From NCBI GenBank assembly GCA_964518875.1, contig CAZFHI010000007.1, positions 1 to 64,000 on the forward strand: 64,000 bases of DNA. Reading direction: 5' to 3'. Position numbers and translations under genes: made by a program. This DNA comes from DTU024 sp964518875 (GTDB lineage: Bacteria; Bacillota; Clostridia; Christensenellales; Aristaeellaceae). Positions 53,789-62,717 of this stretch are shown here, one piece after another (position 1 is the first letter of the stretch; each line of letters opens with the position of its first letter). The notes under the pieces are model-generated. The model did not search any database and had not been told where the DNA came from. It saw only the letters and a program-made list of their open reading frames with translations.

Positions 53789-54820
53789 ATGGCAATAAAA
53801 CATACAGCAGTCAGTTACTACGGATTTAACTATATTGAACATGCAGAAAAAGATTTTCAAGAGATGTTGGAACATGGAGTTGATACAGTAATATTAGCAA
53901 TTACGGAATTTGATATGGATTTCTGGTTCCCTAACATAAATAATATTGTGAAAAAAGCTCATGAAATGGGTTTACGTGTAATTGCGGATATTTGGGGCGT
54001 GGGAAAGTTTTTTGGTGGCGAACAAATATCGCTTTTCTTACAAAACAATGTTCATCATCGACAAGTAAGTGCATATACTGGTGAAGTGCTTAATGCTGCA
54101 TGCTTTAATACAAATTCTTTTCGCGATTATTTTAACGGACTATGCATGAAACTTGCAAGTGAAACTGAGGTGGATGGTTTTTTCTGGGATGAGCCTCATT
54201 ATGCTTATCCTAAGTCATACGCTTCTATAACTGGTGGCGCTGGAGATGATTGGTCATGTCGCTGTCCTGAATGTATGAAAAAATTTTATGAATACTATGG
54301 GTATGAAATGCCTAAATTTATGAATGACGATGTTAAACATTTTCGATGGAAAGAAGCTATAAAAACTTTATCCGAATGCTCAAAAGCACTTAAGCAATAT
54401 AATTCTAAATTAGAGATTACTTGCTGCGTTCACGCTACGATAAATAATTACTATGTAACTGAATTAAGAGGCTTTGACAATTGGGATATGGTAGCATCAT
54501 GTCCATACTTTGATGTTTTCTCTACTACAATTATAAAATGGGATCTTCCGGAAAGCTTTTTTAGAGACGTTACAGAACGAACTGTCAGCACAGCAAAGAA
54601 ATATGGAAAAGAATCAGAAAGATGGATTATGGGCTATTTTAAGCGCCCAGATGACTTTAAACAGATAGATAAAGTAGTGGACATGTACGAAGAGGCCGGT
54701 GTTGACCGACTTGCTACGTGGACATATCGTGGAGGTTATGGCACATCTGTTGCTGCGGAGGATGCTTTGGAGTTATGGAATCATATTGGACGAAATTATA
54801 AACGTATTTTAAAAAAATAG
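53789..54820 (+). CDS. TIM-barrel, glycosidase-like enzyme of unknown specificity
   Basis: This 343-residue protein looks like an (alpha/beta)8 barrel. Successive strands are TVILAITEFDMDFWF, GLRVIADIWGVG, EVDGFFWDEPHYAYP, EITCCVHATI, DMVASCPYFDVF and GVDRLATWTYRGG. The strand with FFWDEP places Asp134 and Glu135 in a typical glycoside hydrolase catalytic position. Cys157, Cys159 and Cys162 (CRCPEC) may form part of a metal knuckle, which is uncommon in such barrels. No signal peptide is present, so it acts in the cytoplasm on an imported substrate. I cannot assign a numbered family. Confidence 0.7.
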   Translation: MAIKHTAVSYYGFNYIEHAEKDFQEMLEHGVDTVILAITEFDMDFWFPNINNIVKKAHEMGLRVIADIWGVGKFFGGEQISLFLQNNVHHRQVSAYTGEVLNAACFNTNSFRDYFNGLCMKLASETEVDGFFWDEPHYAYPKSYASITGGAGDDWSCRCPECMKKFYEYYGYEMPKFMNDDVKHFRWKEAIKTLSECSKALKQYNSKLEITCCVHATINNYYVTELRGFDNWDMVASCPYFDVFSTTIIKWDLPESFFRDVTERTVSTAKKYGKESERWIMGYFKRPDDFKQIDKVVDMYEEAGVDRLATWTYRGGYGTSVAAEDALELWNHIGRNYKRILKK

Positions 54821-55115
54821 ATTGCTTATTATTTTCATTAAAATATAATTGCGTAAAATTATACAAAATATACGATTTAGGTATCATTGGATTTATAGTA
54901 ATAGCATTAAGTTAGGAATAATAAGAATGAATTATATAATTAAAACTATATTATTTGATTTTAACTTATCTCGTAATCTACTATCTAAATTTTGTTGCTT
55001 TATCTTATGAAAGAATACATAGATATATATTCTGAAACGATACTACAATAATGAAATTTGAATTCCTGCGATAAGATGAATGCTTGATTTTACTTTTCCA
55101 ATATGATACCGTTTT

Positions 55116-55121
55116 TATAAT
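55116..55121 (+). promoter_or_regulatory. -10 box of the regulator-kinase operon
   Basis: TATAAT lies 38 bp before the chosen regulator start at 55159. The matching -35 region is weak, as would fit an autoregulated promoter. The preceding gap, 54821-55083, holds no other feature that I can see. Confidence 0.45.
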
Positions 55122-55158
55122 GCTTGGGTATAATTATTATTGTTCTAATGAGGCAAAT

Positions 55159-56277
55159 ATGGTAAGCGACTATATATTTTCTAATCTTTCTCGTAGTGCA
55201 CAGGAATTTTGCCTGCTTCAAGACGAAATTTTGCAAGGCGAGTTTGGTTCTCCTGGTGATCCTTTTATAACGACACGAGAATTAGCAGATAGACAGCAGA
55301 TTTCTATAATGACTGCTCATAATGTTTTAAAACAATTATGTGCAGCGGGTTTCTTAGAGTTACGTGGTAAAAAATATTTTTTATCATATAAAAATTTAAT
55401 AGAAGCTCATTTTATCCAAAAAAAAATTATTGGTTTTATTGTTCCTAGCTTGAGCAACGAATTTTATGCATCTTTGTCAGATGCTGTAATAAGAGCTTTT
55501 TACGCAAAGGGATATAGAGTTCTCGTGTTAAGTAATAACTTCTCTTCTGAAGAAGAACGAAAAATCTTTTCACTTTTTGCTCATCTGTCAGTAGCAGGAA
55601 TAATTAGCTCAGTGCCAACATCTCCAGAAAATTTCTCTCTTTATAGAGAATGTAATATTCCTTGTGTATTGTTGGCACAATCAATGGATAATTGTAAATT
55701 ATCCTCCGTACAAGTGAACAGTTTTGCTGTTTCTCAAAAAGTAGCTCGTCATTTAATTCAAGAAGGCTATAGAAACTTTTTATATATAGGAAGTAAAAAT
55801 TTATCATTGAATCGTGATGCACGTTTTATAGGTTACAGCACAGAACTAAAACATAAAAGATACCAGCTTGATGCAAAACATGTACTAAGATTATCAGTAA
55901 CTTCAAGGAATGATGAAAAATTTATTTTAAAGCTTATACATCAGCAGAAAGAACCTACTGGAATTTTTTGTTTTCATGATCTTATTGCATCAAAATTATA
56001 TCAAATATGTTCAGCAATTGATAGACATATTCCAGATGATGTAGGTATAGTGGGTTTTGATGACCTGTCTTTTTCTCGGACTTTGTCACCTCCCTTAACC
56101 ACTGTACAATATCGCATTGCAAGTATGACAGAAATGGCGTCAAACCTTTTAATTGAAAAAATTAAAAACCCTAAAACGTCTTATGATAATTATTACGTTG
56201 AACCTAGTCTTATTGTTCGTGAAAGTTCCAAGCTTTCAGAAAGTATGGATATAAAAGAAAAGAGAAATATATGTTGA
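55159..56277 (+). CDS. Transcriptional regulator, GntR-type DNA-binding with LacI-type sugar-binding domain
   Basis: The regulator has an N-terminal winged-helix domain (FITTRELADRQQISIMTAHNVLKQLCAAGFLELRGKKYFL) of GntR type. It is joined to a periplasmic-binding-protein-like effector domain of LacI type: IIGFIVPSLSNEFYASLSDAV, GIISSVPTS, PDDVGIVGFDDL and LTTVQYRIASMTEMASNLL. This layout is that of AraR. It should sense a sugar and control the locus. The frame opens at 55084, but ATG 55159 follows TGAGG and lies downstream of the -10 box, giving 372 residues. It overlaps the second SIS gene by 7 bp. Confidence 0.88.
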   Translation: MVSDYIFSNLSRSAQEFCLLQDEILQGEFGSPGDPFITTRELADRQQISIMTAHNVLKQLCAAGFLELRGKKYFLSYKNLIEAHFIQKKIIGFIVPSLSNEFYASLSDAVIRAFYAKGYRVLVLSNNFSSEEERKIFSLFAHLSVAGIISSVPTSPENFSLYRECNIPCVLLAQSMDNCKLSSVQVNSFAVSQKVARHLIQEGYRNFLYIGSKNLSLNRDARFIGYSTELKHKRYQLDAKHVLRLSVTSRNDEKFILKLIHQQKEPTGIFCFHDLIASKLYQICSAIDRHIPDDVGIVGFDDLSFSRTLSPPLTTVQYRIASMTEMASNLLIEKIKNPKTSYDNYYVEPSLIVRESSKLSESMDIKEKRNIC

Positions 56278-57002
56278 TGCATGAATACAAAACGCAAATT
56301 TTTAATACACTTAATAAAATATGTTATACACAATCAGAAAAAATAATGCAAGCTGCCAGGAAAGCTAAAGAAGTAATAAAAAAAGATGGGATAATATATG
56401 TTTTTGGCTGTGGGCATTCTGGGATTTTATCTGAAGAAACTTTTTACAGAGCAGGAGGATTGGGATGTGTGGCACCAATTTTTTTCCCTCCGCTAATGTT
56501 GAATGTAAGCGCTTCAAAGAGCAGCAAGCTCGAAAAACAATCAGGCTTAGCTCAGCAGATTCTTAATGAATACAAGTTTACGAATCACGATTTATTTTTT
56601 TGTGTTTCTACATCCGGTATTAACGCGGTTCCTTTAGAGGTAACTGAAACAGTGCGCAGTCAAGGTGTTTTTACAGTCGCTATATGCTCAAGTGCGTATT
56701 TTGATAATTCTTCTTCTTTCTGTAATGGACGACATTTATACAAATTGGCAGATATTTGGATTGATAATTTGGTTCCATATGGTGATGCTTGTTTACAGCC
56801 CAAAGGCTCTAATTTTAATACTACACCATTATCTACTATTGCAGGCGCTTTTATTATAAACAGTATTTTAGCGGAAGCTATAGAACTTGCTATAGCGGAC
56901 AAAATAGATGTGCCTATCTATTTAAGTGGCAATATTCCTGGGGGGTCAGAAGAAAACACTAAAATATTGAAACGTTATTTACCACGTATAAAAGGATTAT
57001 AG
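56271..57002 (+). CDS. SIS domain protein (UPF0309-like), copy 2
   Basis: This 243-residue paralogue of the protein at 51141 has the more typical loop FGCGHSG (near residue 44), FYRAGGLG, and the C-terminal NIPGGSE and RYLPRIKGL. The two copies share the general fold but only limited identity, which suggests different substrates or a heteromeric complex. It is translated by overlap with the regulator gene, and the PfkB kinase follows by 18 bp. Possible roles are isomerisation or deamination of a sugar phosphate; the sequence alone does not decide. Confidence 0.87.
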   Translation: MLMHEYKTQIFNTLNKICYTQSEKIMQAARKAKEVIKKDGIIYVFGCGHSGILSEETFYRAGGLGCVAPIFFPPLMLNVSASKSSKLEKQSGLAQQILNEYKFTNHDLFFCVSTSGINAVPLEVTETVRSQGVFTVAICSSAYFDNSSSFCNGRHLYKLADIWIDNLVPYGDACLQPKGSNFNTTPLSTIAGAFIINSILAEAIELAIADKIDVPIYLSGNIPGGSEENTKILKRYLPRIKGL

Positions 57003-57020
57003 ATTATAAAGAGGATATAT

Positions 57021-57968
57021 ATGCAACATAAGAAACCTAATATTATAACTATGGGCCTAGGAGGCAAATCTGTTTTCTTAAATATTAATCATTTTCACAA
57101 CCCGGGGGAAACTGTTCATGCAAACAGTATGTTTGTTGAGCCAGGAGGAAAAGCATATAATCAGGCTGTGGCTGCTTCACGTTTAGGAGCTGATGTGATT
57201 TTTATTGGCGCAATGGGAAATGATGATTCCCAAAAATTGTGCTGCGAAAATTTAAAAAGTGAAAATGTTCTTCCAATTATTGAGATAATTGCAGATAAAA
57301 ATACTGCCTTTGCTTGCGTGCTTACTGATAGTAAAGGAGAAAACAGGGTTTCGGTTTTTGGAGGAGCTGCAGAGCAACTATCAAAAGGTTTTATATATAA
57401 ACATGAAGAACTTATTTCACGATGTTCATGTATGTTGTTAAGCCTTGAAGCTCCTATAGATACCATAAGAACAGCGCTTAATATATGCAAGAAATATGAT
57501 GTATTTACCATATTGAACCCGGCACCTGCAATTCCTCTGGAACTAGAGCTTTTACTTTCTGTTGATTTAATAACTCCCAATTTACAAGAGGCAACTTCTC
57601 TTTTGCGCTTACAAAATCAAACAGATATTAAAACATTAGCTAAATCCCTAAATCAGCATGGTTTTAGAAAAGCAGTGGTAACATTAGGTGAAAATGGTTC
57701 ATTAGTGTTGGATGATAGCTATGCTTGGCTTTTTCCTGCGTTGCCATCTAAGGCTGTAGATACAACTGGCGCTGGAGATACTTTTAATGCAGCTTTAGCG
57801 GTATTTATTGCGGAAGGTCATTCATTATTTGAATCTGCAATTTATGCGACAAATGCATCTTCATTTTGTGTAAGTCATGCTAATGTAATGGACTCATTAC
57901 CAACAAAAAAACAACTGTTAAATATGTATCATGAAATAAAACCAATACAAATTTTTAAATTTGATTAA
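57021..57968 (+). CDS. Ribokinase-like PfkB family carbohydrate kinase
   Basis: This 315-residue kinase phosphorylates a sugar with ATP. The N-terminal PfkB signature is PGGKAYNQAVAASRLGADVIFIGAMGNDD (near residue 37), as in ribokinase. The anion hole and catalytic base are in TTGAGDTFNAALA, with Asp253 as the base. Ribokinase has GKGANQA where this has GKAYNQA, so the sugar may differ from ribose. It is the last gene of the regulator-SIS-kinase unit and presumably primes the imported sugar for the SIS and oxidoreductase steps. Confidence 0.92.
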   Translation: MQHKKPNIITMGLGGKSVFLNINHFHNPGETVHANSMFVEPGGKAYNQAVAASRLGADVIFIGAMGNDDSQKLCCENLKSENVLPIIEIIADKNTAFACVLTDSKGENRVSVFGGAAEQLSKGFIYKHEELISRCSCMLLSLEAPIDTIRTALNICKKYDVFTILNPAPAIPLELELLLSVDLITPNLQEATSLLRLQNQTDIKTLAKSLNQHGFRKAVVTLGENGSLVLDDSYAWLFPALPSKAVDTTGAGDTFNAALAVFIAEGHSLFESAIYATNASSFCVSHANVMDSLPTKKQLLNMYHEIKPIQIFKFD

Positions 57969-58034
57969 CTTTACTTATTAAACGGTATATAAAGATTAAA
58001 ACATTGCCAGCGTCTGCTTGTTTAATAAATATAT

Positions 58035-58480
58035 TTAAAATTTTTTCTTAGAGTAGCATTTTTTAGGAAGCATGAAGTATGCATATAAGGCAAGCGTATA
58101 GGACGATAAAAACCATAAGTATAAGCTATTTATAGTCAGCGGCAAATTGAAAGCCTGTTTTAATATGGCTTTTAATCCATTGCCAGCAAGGCTTGCCAAT
58201 ATAATAATCATAACAGGAAGGCTTGTTATGGTTTTCGCTTTCTTGTATATGAATTTAAAGTAAGCGGAAGCTGGATAAACACCACCAAACTTGTAAACAG
58301 AAATACCGTGGGAACATTTATGGCATAAAATGCAGCCAAATCTTCAATAGGAGAAAAGATTGCTATTAAGCCGCTTAAAAACATGCCTGCTACAAGCATA
58401 ACAATGGTAAACATATAGTTTGTAAGGTACCTGCTTTTGCTACTTCAGAGCTTTTAATATCAAAATTTTATAAATCGGGT
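58035..58480 (-). pseudogene. Remnant of an ABC-2 type permease
   Basis: Only the C-terminal part survives. One frame reads SEVAKAG, the next LTNYMFTIVMLVAGMFLSGLIAIF, and a third frame reads KFIYKKAKTITSLPVMIIILASLAG and LYLWFLSSYTLALYAYFML before a stop at 58035. Concatenated, these match the helices and ending of YtrC/D-like ABC-2 permeases, so there are at least two frameshifts. The N-terminal half is missing. It follows the ATPase and regulator remnants on the same strand. Confidence 0.7.
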
Positions 58481-58688
58481 CTATGCAGGATTTTTATCCT
58501 ACTATGAATGGGTATGATGTGAAGAGTAGAGAAAAAACTGCAACAAACCGATGATTTAAATAAGGCTTTTTGCTATTTTTAAGTAAAAAACGTTTAAAAT
58601 AACGGGTATAAGCATATTTTTTATAGTTAAATACGGCTTTATAGATAAGATATCAAGTTTAATAATTTTTTAATATTCATTTTAGTTT

Positions 58689-59302
58689 TTACTCATACAG
58701 AACCATTATCCTGTCAAATGTAAATATGTCTTCTGCAAAGTTATCGGTCGTTCTTAACAGCTTATACCTTTTAACGGGCAGCTTGCAGCTGTAAGTATAA
58801 TATCAAAGTCTATTTTTTTGACGATGTCCGTGCCGCACCTAAGTATCATAAAAGAATTTTTAAATTTGTATTTTTCTTTGGAAAGTGCTATGGAAAGCAT
58901 TAGCTTTATTTTTATGCCACTTGAAAGTTTTTTCGATTTCAATTTTTATTTATGCTGAAGTTATGCAAAAACTGCCTGAACTTTTCTTCATGCTACGCAT
59001 TATAGCATGCATGGCTTTGTTTGCATTAAGCAATTTTTAGCCCCCGGCTAGAAAGAATCGTCTGCGATGAAGCCTGTTTTTTGATTGTAACTTTTTTCAC
59101 TGGAGCTTTTCCGTCAATAAGTATAATTCCGCTATAGCTTATCATTGAAAAATATGGATTTAATAAAACAGTTGTTTTCCTACGCCAACTCTGCCGCTAA
59201 ACCCTGTTACAAAGCCTTTTGGGATGTTAAAAGAAACATTTTTAAAAGAAACTCAGACTAAACTTTGCTTAAACCCACAACTTTAATTTTATTTATTTTC
59301 AT
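58689..59302 (-). pseudogene. Remnant of an ABC transporter ATP-binding protein
   Basis: Translated pieces in different frames follow the order of an ABC ATPase: FKNVSFNIPKGFVTGFSG with a ruined Walker A (RVGVGKQ in place of GAGKTT), then NQKTGFIADDSF, then the C-loop region KLSSGIKIKLMLSIALSKE, and finally DIVKKIDF and DRIMVLYE before a stop. The Walker B part is largely deleted. Several frameshifts and in-frame stops rule out function. Confidence 0.7.
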
Positions 59303-59318
59303 CGCTACAATAAATATA

Positions 59319-59663
59319 TTACGCTAGATTCAGGAATTCTTCTTTGCTTATATAAAGCAGTTTGGCAATGCCGCGCGCCTCTTCAATGTGGCGTTCAAGT
59401 TTCTTTTGCGTTTCTTCGCAGAAGAAGGATTTGTTAATTGGCGTAATAGAGGTGCCAAAGTCCTGCTATATAGTTATGAGCTCTTCCTTTTTAAGCTCAT
59501 AGCAGGCTTTTTTTACGGTAATAATGCTTCTTTTATTAAGCTCCCGCGGCAGCTTCCTTATAGACGGAAGCTATTCGTCGCAGGATAAATTTCCATTTAT
59601 AATTTCTTACTACGCCGCATTTTCTATCTACCATATGGCGAAGAGTACTAAAACTATTTTCAC
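59319..59663 (-). pseudogene. Remnant of a GntR/YtrA-type transcriptional regulator
   Basis: A single frame from GTG 59663 (ribosome site GGAG) reads as a YtrA-family regulator interrupted by five in-frame stop codons. Recognisable pieces are EIINGNLSCDE, LPSIRKLPRELN, SIITVKKACYELKKEELIT and EETQKKLERHIEEARGIAKLLYI. The helix-turn-helix and C-terminal helical region are both clear. It would have headed the operon whose ATPase and permease remnants follow. Confidence 0.75.
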
Positions 59664-59896
59664 CCCCGTTCTCCTTTGCTATAACAGTGCATAATAGCAC
59701 TAAATAAGTTCAACAAGAAAAAGCCTGTAAGGCGCCTAAAAACCATATTGTGAACCAAAAGATGAATAATAATATATTCAAAATATTTATAGAAAAAGTT
59801 AAATGAAAACGTCTGTGCGAGAACGAAATGAAACCCATACTATCAAGGCGTTTTGATTGTTTATCGCAGATAAAATTTTAACAGACAAAATAAAAC

Positions 59897-59922
59897 GGCT
59901 CCAGCTGTTTAGCGCTGGAACC
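59897..59922. terminator. Terminator after glyA
   Basis: GGCTCCAGC (59897-59905) pairs with GCTGGAACC (59914-59922) with one G-U pair. On the minus strand GTTTTATTTTG follows, and on the plus strand ATTTTTT follows. It lies 36 bp past the glyA stop. Confidence 0.75.
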
Positions 59923-59958
59923 ATTTTTTACCCGCTTTAAAACAACAGCTGTTTAAAG

Positions 59959-61197
59959 TTAATACAGAGGGAAAGCTTCTGTAAGCTCTTTTACTTTTGC
60001 TTTTACTGCCGGTATGGCGGCTTCCTTTTCATTCAGTACTTTAACTATAAGGTCCGCTATTTCGCTAAGCTGCTCTTCCTTCATATTTCTCGTCGTTACC
60101 GCGGGGCTGCCCAGGCGAAGACCGCTCGTTACGTTTGGCTTGCGCTTGTCGCGCGGAACCATGTTCTTGTTGGTAGTAATATTGGCCTGCTCAAGAAGGT
60201 TTTCCATTTCCTTGCCCGTGGTGTCTTCCAAGTCTGCAAAGTCGAGCATAAGGAGGTGATTATCCGTACCTCCTGAAACTATGCGCACGCCTTCCTGCTT
60301 AAAGCGCTCTTCCATAGCCTTGGCGTTTCTAAGCACCTGCTGCTGGTAGGCTTTAAATGAAGGTTCCATGGCTTCTTTAAAGCATACGGCCTTGGCGGCT
60401 ATTATGTGCATCAAAGGCCCGCCCTGGGTGCCCGGGAATATGGCCTTGTCTATTTTTTTAGCGAGCTCTTCTTTGCAGAGTATAAGCCCCGCCCTTGGAC
60501 CTCTGAGCGTTTTGTGCGTTGTTGAAGTTACAACATCCGCGTAGGGAACGGGGGACGGGTGAAGTCCCGCCGCTACAAGCCCCGCTATATGCGCCATGTC
60601 GACCATTAAATAAGCGCCTACTTCATCGGCTATCTGACGGAACTTCTGGAAGTCTATTATCCTTGAATATGCGGAAGCGCCCGCTACTATAAGCTTAGGC
60701 TTAACTTCATGCGCTTTTTGAGAGAGCATTTCATAGTCTATGCGCTCCGTTTCAGGGTTTACTCCATAGGATTCAAAATGAAAGTATTTGCCGGAAATGT
60801 TTACCGGGCTTCCATGGGTTAAGTGTCCGCCGTGGTTTAATTTCATGCCGAGCACTGTGTCTCCGGGATTAAGCAGCGCAAAGTACACGGCCATATTTGC
60901 CTGGCTGCCTGAATGGGGCTGCACGTTTGCGTGCTCTGCGCCAAATAGCTTTTTAGCGCGGTTTATGGCGAGCGTTTCTACTTCGTCTACATATTCGCAG
61001 CCGCCGTAATAGCGCCTGCCTGGATAGCCTTCAGCATATTTGTTCGTTAAAGGTGTACCCATTGCTGTCATAACCGCAGGGCTTACAAAGTTTTCAGAAG
61101 CGATAAGCTCTATATGATCCTGCTGACGCTGCGCTTCCTGCTCAATAAAGTGCAAAAGCTCTTCATCGTATTGTAATGCATCCGGTGCTTTCCACAT
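59959..61197 (-). CDS. glyA: Serine hydroxymethyltransferase
   Basis: GlyA converts serine and tetrahydrofolate to glycine and methylene-tetrahydrofolate, the main source of one-carbon units. The 412-residue enzyme has the PLP lysine in VVTSTTHKTLRGPRAG (near residue 228), YAEGYPGRRYYGGCE, and MVDMAHIAGLVAAG. The ribosome site AGGAG precedes the ATG by seven bases. It is separated by the SRP RNA gene from ctpA and is probably transcribed independently. Confidence 0.97.
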   Translation of the reverse strand: MWKAPDALQYDEELLHFIEQEAQRQQDHIELIASENFVSPAVMTAMGTPLTNKYAEGYPGRRYYGGCEYVDEVETLAINRAKKLFGAEHANVQPHSGSQANMAVYFALLNPGDTVLGMKLNHGGHLTHGSPVNISGKYFHFESYGVNPETERIDYEMLSQKAHEVKPKLIVAGASAYSRIIDFQKFRQIADEVGAYLMVDMAHIAGLVAAGLHPSPVPYADVVTSTTHKTLRGPRAGLILCKEELAKKIDKAIFPGTQGGPLMHIIAAKAVCFKEAMEPSFKAYQQQVLRNAKAMEERFKQEGVRIVSGGTDNHLLMLDFADLEDTTGKEMENLLEQANITTNKNMVPRDKRKPNVTSGLRLGSPAVTTRNMKEEQLSEIADLIVKVLNEKEAAIPAVKAKVKELTEAFPLY

Positions 61198-61232
61198 ATC
61201 TATCTCCTCTTCTTAAAAATTATTTCGTAAAC

Positions 61233-61356
61233 AAAAATGCCGCAAGGCATCAGGCTGCTCCGCAGCACATCCCAACATACGCTTACTGCTGCTTCCTTCC
61301 GGACCTGACAGGGTTCACGCCATGAAATCGCACGGAACCCAACACCTTTACGGCAT
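61233..61356 (-). ncRNA. ffs: Signal recognition particle RNA, small bacterial type
   Basis: The minus strand carries the universally conserved SRP domain IV: GTCAGGTCCGGAAGGAAGCA, with the GGAA tetraloop and symmetric/asymmetric internal loops, followed by GCAGTAAG. The ends pair: ATGCCGTAAAGG near the 5' end with CTTGCGGCAT near the 3' end, then a T-run (61232-61237). There is no Alu domain, as in the small 4.5S-like RNAs. The RNA acts with Ffh in co-translational membrane targeting. A strong promoter lies directly upstream. Confidence 0.95.
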
Positions 61357-61360
61357 AGCT

Positions 61361-61389
61361 ATAATACAGTAAAATGCTGCGCTTTGCAA
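61361..61389 (-). promoter_or_regulatory. Promoter of the SRP RNA gene
   Basis: On the minus strand TTGCAA (61384-61389) and TATTAT (61361-61366) are 17 bp apart. Seven bases separate the -10 box from the likely 5' end of the RNA. Confidence 0.7.
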
Positions 61390-61487
61390 GTGCTGCTTGT
61401 TAATACTTAATTCAAGTAAGATAAGCTTTTCTAAACCGAACTTTTTTCATCTTTAAGCTTCTATAAATCGGAATAAGTATAAAGCCT

Positions 61488-62717
61488 TTAATTTATCATC
61501 TTAAGCGCTTCATCGTACGCGCGCTTAAGCTGTTTGTCGTCAAGACTGCCAAAATCAAAGTAGGCGTTTTTGTCTTCCTCTGGAATCTCTATTTCTATGT
61601 GCGGAGCTATGCCGAGCTCATGAACCTTATGGCCTTTTGGAGTAAAATATTGCGCCACGGTAAACTGCATGCCGCTTTTGCCGTCGCTCATCTGCACAAC
61701 GTTTTGTATTATGCCTTTGCCAAATGTGTTTGTGCCTACTATTTTGGCTCTGTCATAGTCTTTAAGCGCTCCTGCTAATATTTCGGACGTTGACGCACTG
61801 TTTTCATTTACCAGAAGCACAAGAGGTATATCAGTCTTGCCGTCGTTTGTGTATGTCTTTTCCTGACGGCCCTGTCTGTCTTCGGTGTAAAAAAGAAGCT
61901 CTCTGTCAAGGAAAACGTCAGCTATGTTTATGCCAAGCTCCACCCATCCGCCGGGGTTATCCCTTATGTCTAATATAAGGGATTTTGCGCCTTTCTGTAT
62001 GAGGGCGTCAAGTGCCTTTTTAAATTCCTTGTCTGCGTCGCCTGCAAAATCGTAAATGGAAATAAGTCCCACCCTGTCGTCTATCATGGAAAATTCTACG
62101 TTGTTAACGTTTATTACAGCCTTGGTAAGTTCAAACGGTATAATGTCCCCGTTTCTGAGTATTTCTATGTTTACTTTTTCTCCCGCCTTGCCGCGCATGG
62201 TGTTAACGGCGTCCTGCATGGTGTACGTAGTAACTTCTATGTCTTCGACCCTGTAAAAAACGTCGCCCTTGCGAAGCCCCGCTTTTTCCGCAGGGGTATT
62301 CTTGAACACCCGCACTATCGTAACGGAGGAGTCTCGCCAGCTGCCAAGCATCTGCACGCCTATGCCGGCGTATCTGCCTTTGTCTTCTTCCCACATAGTT
62401 TTCCACGCTTCTTCAGGGTAGTAGAAGGTGTACGCGTCGTCTGTTCCGCTTAAAAGCCCCTGCACGGTTCCGTCAAGCATGGCCTGCTCGTCAGGATCTT
62501 TATAGTAAAACTTTTCTACGTATTGACGGGCTTCTTCCACAAGCTCGTACTTGCTTAACGCTTCTACTTTTCTTTTAAGATATTCATACTCGTCTTTTGA
62601 AATAGTAACGGTGTTGCCTGTACCGTACACTACGCGCGGGCTTTCTCCAAACACATGGATCACAAGCATGAAGCATGCGAAAATAAGGCATAAAAGCTTA
62701 ACTGTTTTTTTATTCAC
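61488..62717 (-). CDS. ctpA: C-terminal processing peptidase (S41 family)
   Basis: This 409-residue protease has an N-terminal signal-anchor (about 5-24), a PDZ domain (about 95-190, with GIGVQML and AGLRKGDVFYRVEDIEV) and the S41 catalytic domain. The serine is in NENSASTSEILAGALKDY (near residue 312) and the lysine in GTNTFGKGIIQ (near 337). It acts outside the membrane on C-terminal tails of envelope proteins. The start is GTG at 62717 with AAAGGGAA upstream, and it overlaps the upstream regulator stop by 4 bp. Confidence 0.95.
   Translation of the reverse strand: MNKKTVKLLCLIFACFMLVIHVFGESPRVVYGTGNTVTISKDEYEYLKRKVEALSKYELVEEARQYVEKFYYKDPDEQAMLDGTVQGLLSGTDDAYTFYYPEEAWKTMWEEDKGRYAGIGVQMLGSWRDSSVTIVRVFKNTPAEKAGLRKGDVFYRVEDIEVTTYTMQDAVNTMRGKAGEKVNIEILRNGDIIPFELTKAVINVNNVEFSMIDDRVGLISIYDFAGDADKEFKKALDALIQKGAKSLILDIRDNPGGWVELGINIADVFLDRELLFYTEDRQGRQEKTYTNDGKTDIPLVLLVNENSASTSEILAGALKDYDRAKIVGTNTFGKGIIQNVVQMSDGKSGMQFTVAQYFTPKGHKVHELGIAPHIEIEIPEEDKNAYFDFGSLDDKQLKRAYDEALKMIN

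Noticed and set aside
59388..59588. A 66-residue plus-strand frame at 59.4 kb
   Set aside because: It is antisense to the GntR-type regulator remnant, whose translation with in-frame stops matches a known family far better.
61233..61356. This hairpin-rich stretch as a terminator or repeat
   Set aside because: The conserved GTCAGGTCCGGAAGGAAGCA core on the minus strand identifies it as SRP RNA.
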